From Planctomycetota bacterium (lineage in GTDB: Bacteria > Planctomycetota > Phycisphaerae > WQYP01), in NCBI GenBank assembly GCA_021828925.1, contig JAJZCT010000277.1, positions 1 to 5,235 on the forward strand: 5,235 bases of DNA, in the 5' to 3' direction. The translations under genes and the position numbers were made by a program. A model generated the notes under the pieces. That model saw nothing but the letters and a program-made list of their open reading frames with translations. It was not told the DNA's origin and searched no databases. How positions within the stretch are numbered: position 1 is the first letter of the stretch; every line of letters begins with the position of its first letter. Positions 4,449-5,235 of the stretch are shown here, piece after piece.

Positions 4449-5235
4449 ATGCAAAGCCGCAAACCCGGAAGTCGCTTTTCTCCTGAATTGCTGTCGGCAC
4501 CCAAAATGGCGTTGGCCATTGCGGCAAGTGCCATGGCTCTATCGGCGTGGCATGGTCCGCAGGCCGATGCGGCCACCACTATTGAAAATTATACCGGCGG
4601 CATCGTGAATTACTCGGTAACAGTATCCGGCGTATACGATATTGTCGCGTACGGTGCCGATGGTGGCGCGGGTGGATACGGAAGCTATGGCGGTTCCGGC
4701 GCTGAAATGGGCGGTGATTTCACGCTCTCGTCCGGGGAAACGCTCAATATTCTCGTCGGCGGTGCCGGTGGCCCCTATGGCGATGGCGGGAACGCCGGTG
4801 GCGGCGGGGGCAGTTTCGTGGTTTTACAGGGGGCAACAAGCGATACGCCTCTCGTCATCGCTGGCGGCGGCGGCGGTGGCTTCCGGGGCAGCAGCAGTGG
4901 CTACATGAACGGTACCACAACCGGGACGGGGTTCCCCGGTGGCGGATCCAACGGCGGTAGCAGCGGGGCCAGCGGAAATGGCGGGGTTGGCGGCAACGGT
5001 TCCGGAGCATCCGCTGCATTTATTGGCAGCGGTGGTGGTGGGGGCGGCGGATTTTCCGGTAATGGCGGCAGCGGCAGCGAAGGCCTGCTCAACGGCTCGC
5101 CGAGCCTTCTTGGCGGCAGCGGGGGTAACAGCTACGCCTCGGGTGGGATGATCGCCACTGGCGGCTTTGGCTACGGGGGCTTTGGCGGCGGCGGTTCTGG
5201 TGGACTTGACGTTGGTGGCGGTGGGGGTGGGGGTG
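4449..5235 (+). CDS. Exported glycine-rich surface-type protein (5' part)
   Basis: The frame stays open to the window edge, giving the first 262 residues. The ATG has AAGGG about 8 nt upstream. A long basic n-region (1-19) is followed by a hydrophobic stretch (about 20-34) and an Ala-x-Ala site at 39-41 (ADA), a Sec signal peptide. The mature start, with NYSVTVSGVYDIVAYGADGG (54-73) and FTLSSGETLNILVGGAGG (91-108), then SFVVL and TPLVIAGGGGGG, resembles the glycine-rich (ALK-type) domain found in bacterial surface proteins. About 44% of residues 61-262 are glycine, mixed with Ser, Ala and Asn. In this protein class the C-terminus often bears an autotransporter barrel or a PEP-CTERM sorting tag, but that part is outside the window. 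No enzymatic motif is visible. An adhesive or structural role at the cell surface is inferred. Confidence 0.8.
   Translation, partial: MQSRKPGSRFSPELLSAPKMALAIAASAMALSAWHGPQADAATTIENYTGGIVNYSVTVSGVYDIVAYGADGGAGGYGSYGGSGAEMGGDFTLSSGETLNILVGGAGGPYGDGGNAGGGGGSFVVLQGATSDTPLVIAGGGGGGFRGSSSGYMNGTTTGTGFPGGGSNGGSSGASGNGGVGGNGSGASAAFIGSGGGGGGGFSGNGGSGSEGLLNGSPSLLGGSGGNSYASGGMIATGGFGYGGFGGGGSGGLDVGGGGGGG

Noticed and set aside
4901..5092. Minus-strand proline-rich frame
   Set aside because: It is the antisense of glycine codons in the real plus-strand gene.
1..5235. tRNA genes, CRISPR arrays, insertion sequences, att sites
   Set aside because: No tRNA-like TPsiC arm, spaced direct-repeat array, transposase or terminal inverted repeats were seen on either strand.

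Overview
The window suggests a free-living, flagellated, Gram-negative-type bacterium of moderately high GC. The evidence is a FliW-type CsrA with its partner FliW, a complete pentose-phosphate 6-phosphogluconate dehydrogenase, and the start of an exported, extremely glycine-rich surface-type protein. FliW-CsrA pairs are known from Firmicutes, spirochaetes, epsilon/delta-proteobacteria and planctomycete/verrucomicrobial lineages, and the long CsrA tail fits a non-enteric lineage. No marker fixes the phylum, so I leave it open.

Layout. 1-120: tail of something upstream, with a small intrinsic-terminator-like hairpin and T-tract (64-88). 121-337: a hairpin, a TATAAT box and a structured leader that may encode a 23-codon peptide. 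338-670 (+): three-helix membrane protein of unknown function. 671-913: convergent gap with a terminator-like element and three successive inverted repeats. 914-1195 (-): csrA. 1299-1826 (-): fliW. 1827-2284: divergent gap with a possible fliW promoter and a doubtful 70-codon ORF. 2285-3793 (+): gnd. 3794-4216: no supported gene. 4217-4448: a strong sigma70-like promoter and a leader of about 195 nt with large hairpins. 4449-5235 (+): 5' part of the glycine-rich exported protein, cut by the window end.

How the parts may work together. CsrA is an RNA-binding translational regulator and FliW is its protein antagonist, so fliW-csrA forms a known post-transcriptional switch. The csrA ribosome-binding site lies in the loop of a short hairpin with a GGA core, the classic form of a CsrA site, so autoregulation is a reasonable inference. 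GGA triplets also cluster in the long leader of the glycine-rich gene and occur in a predicted loop of the structured gap beside csrA. A local Csr regulon is therefore a testable idea but not shown. gnd is a metabolic housekeeping gene, notable for a Gly/Pro-rich insertion that contains a 9-residue tandem duplication.
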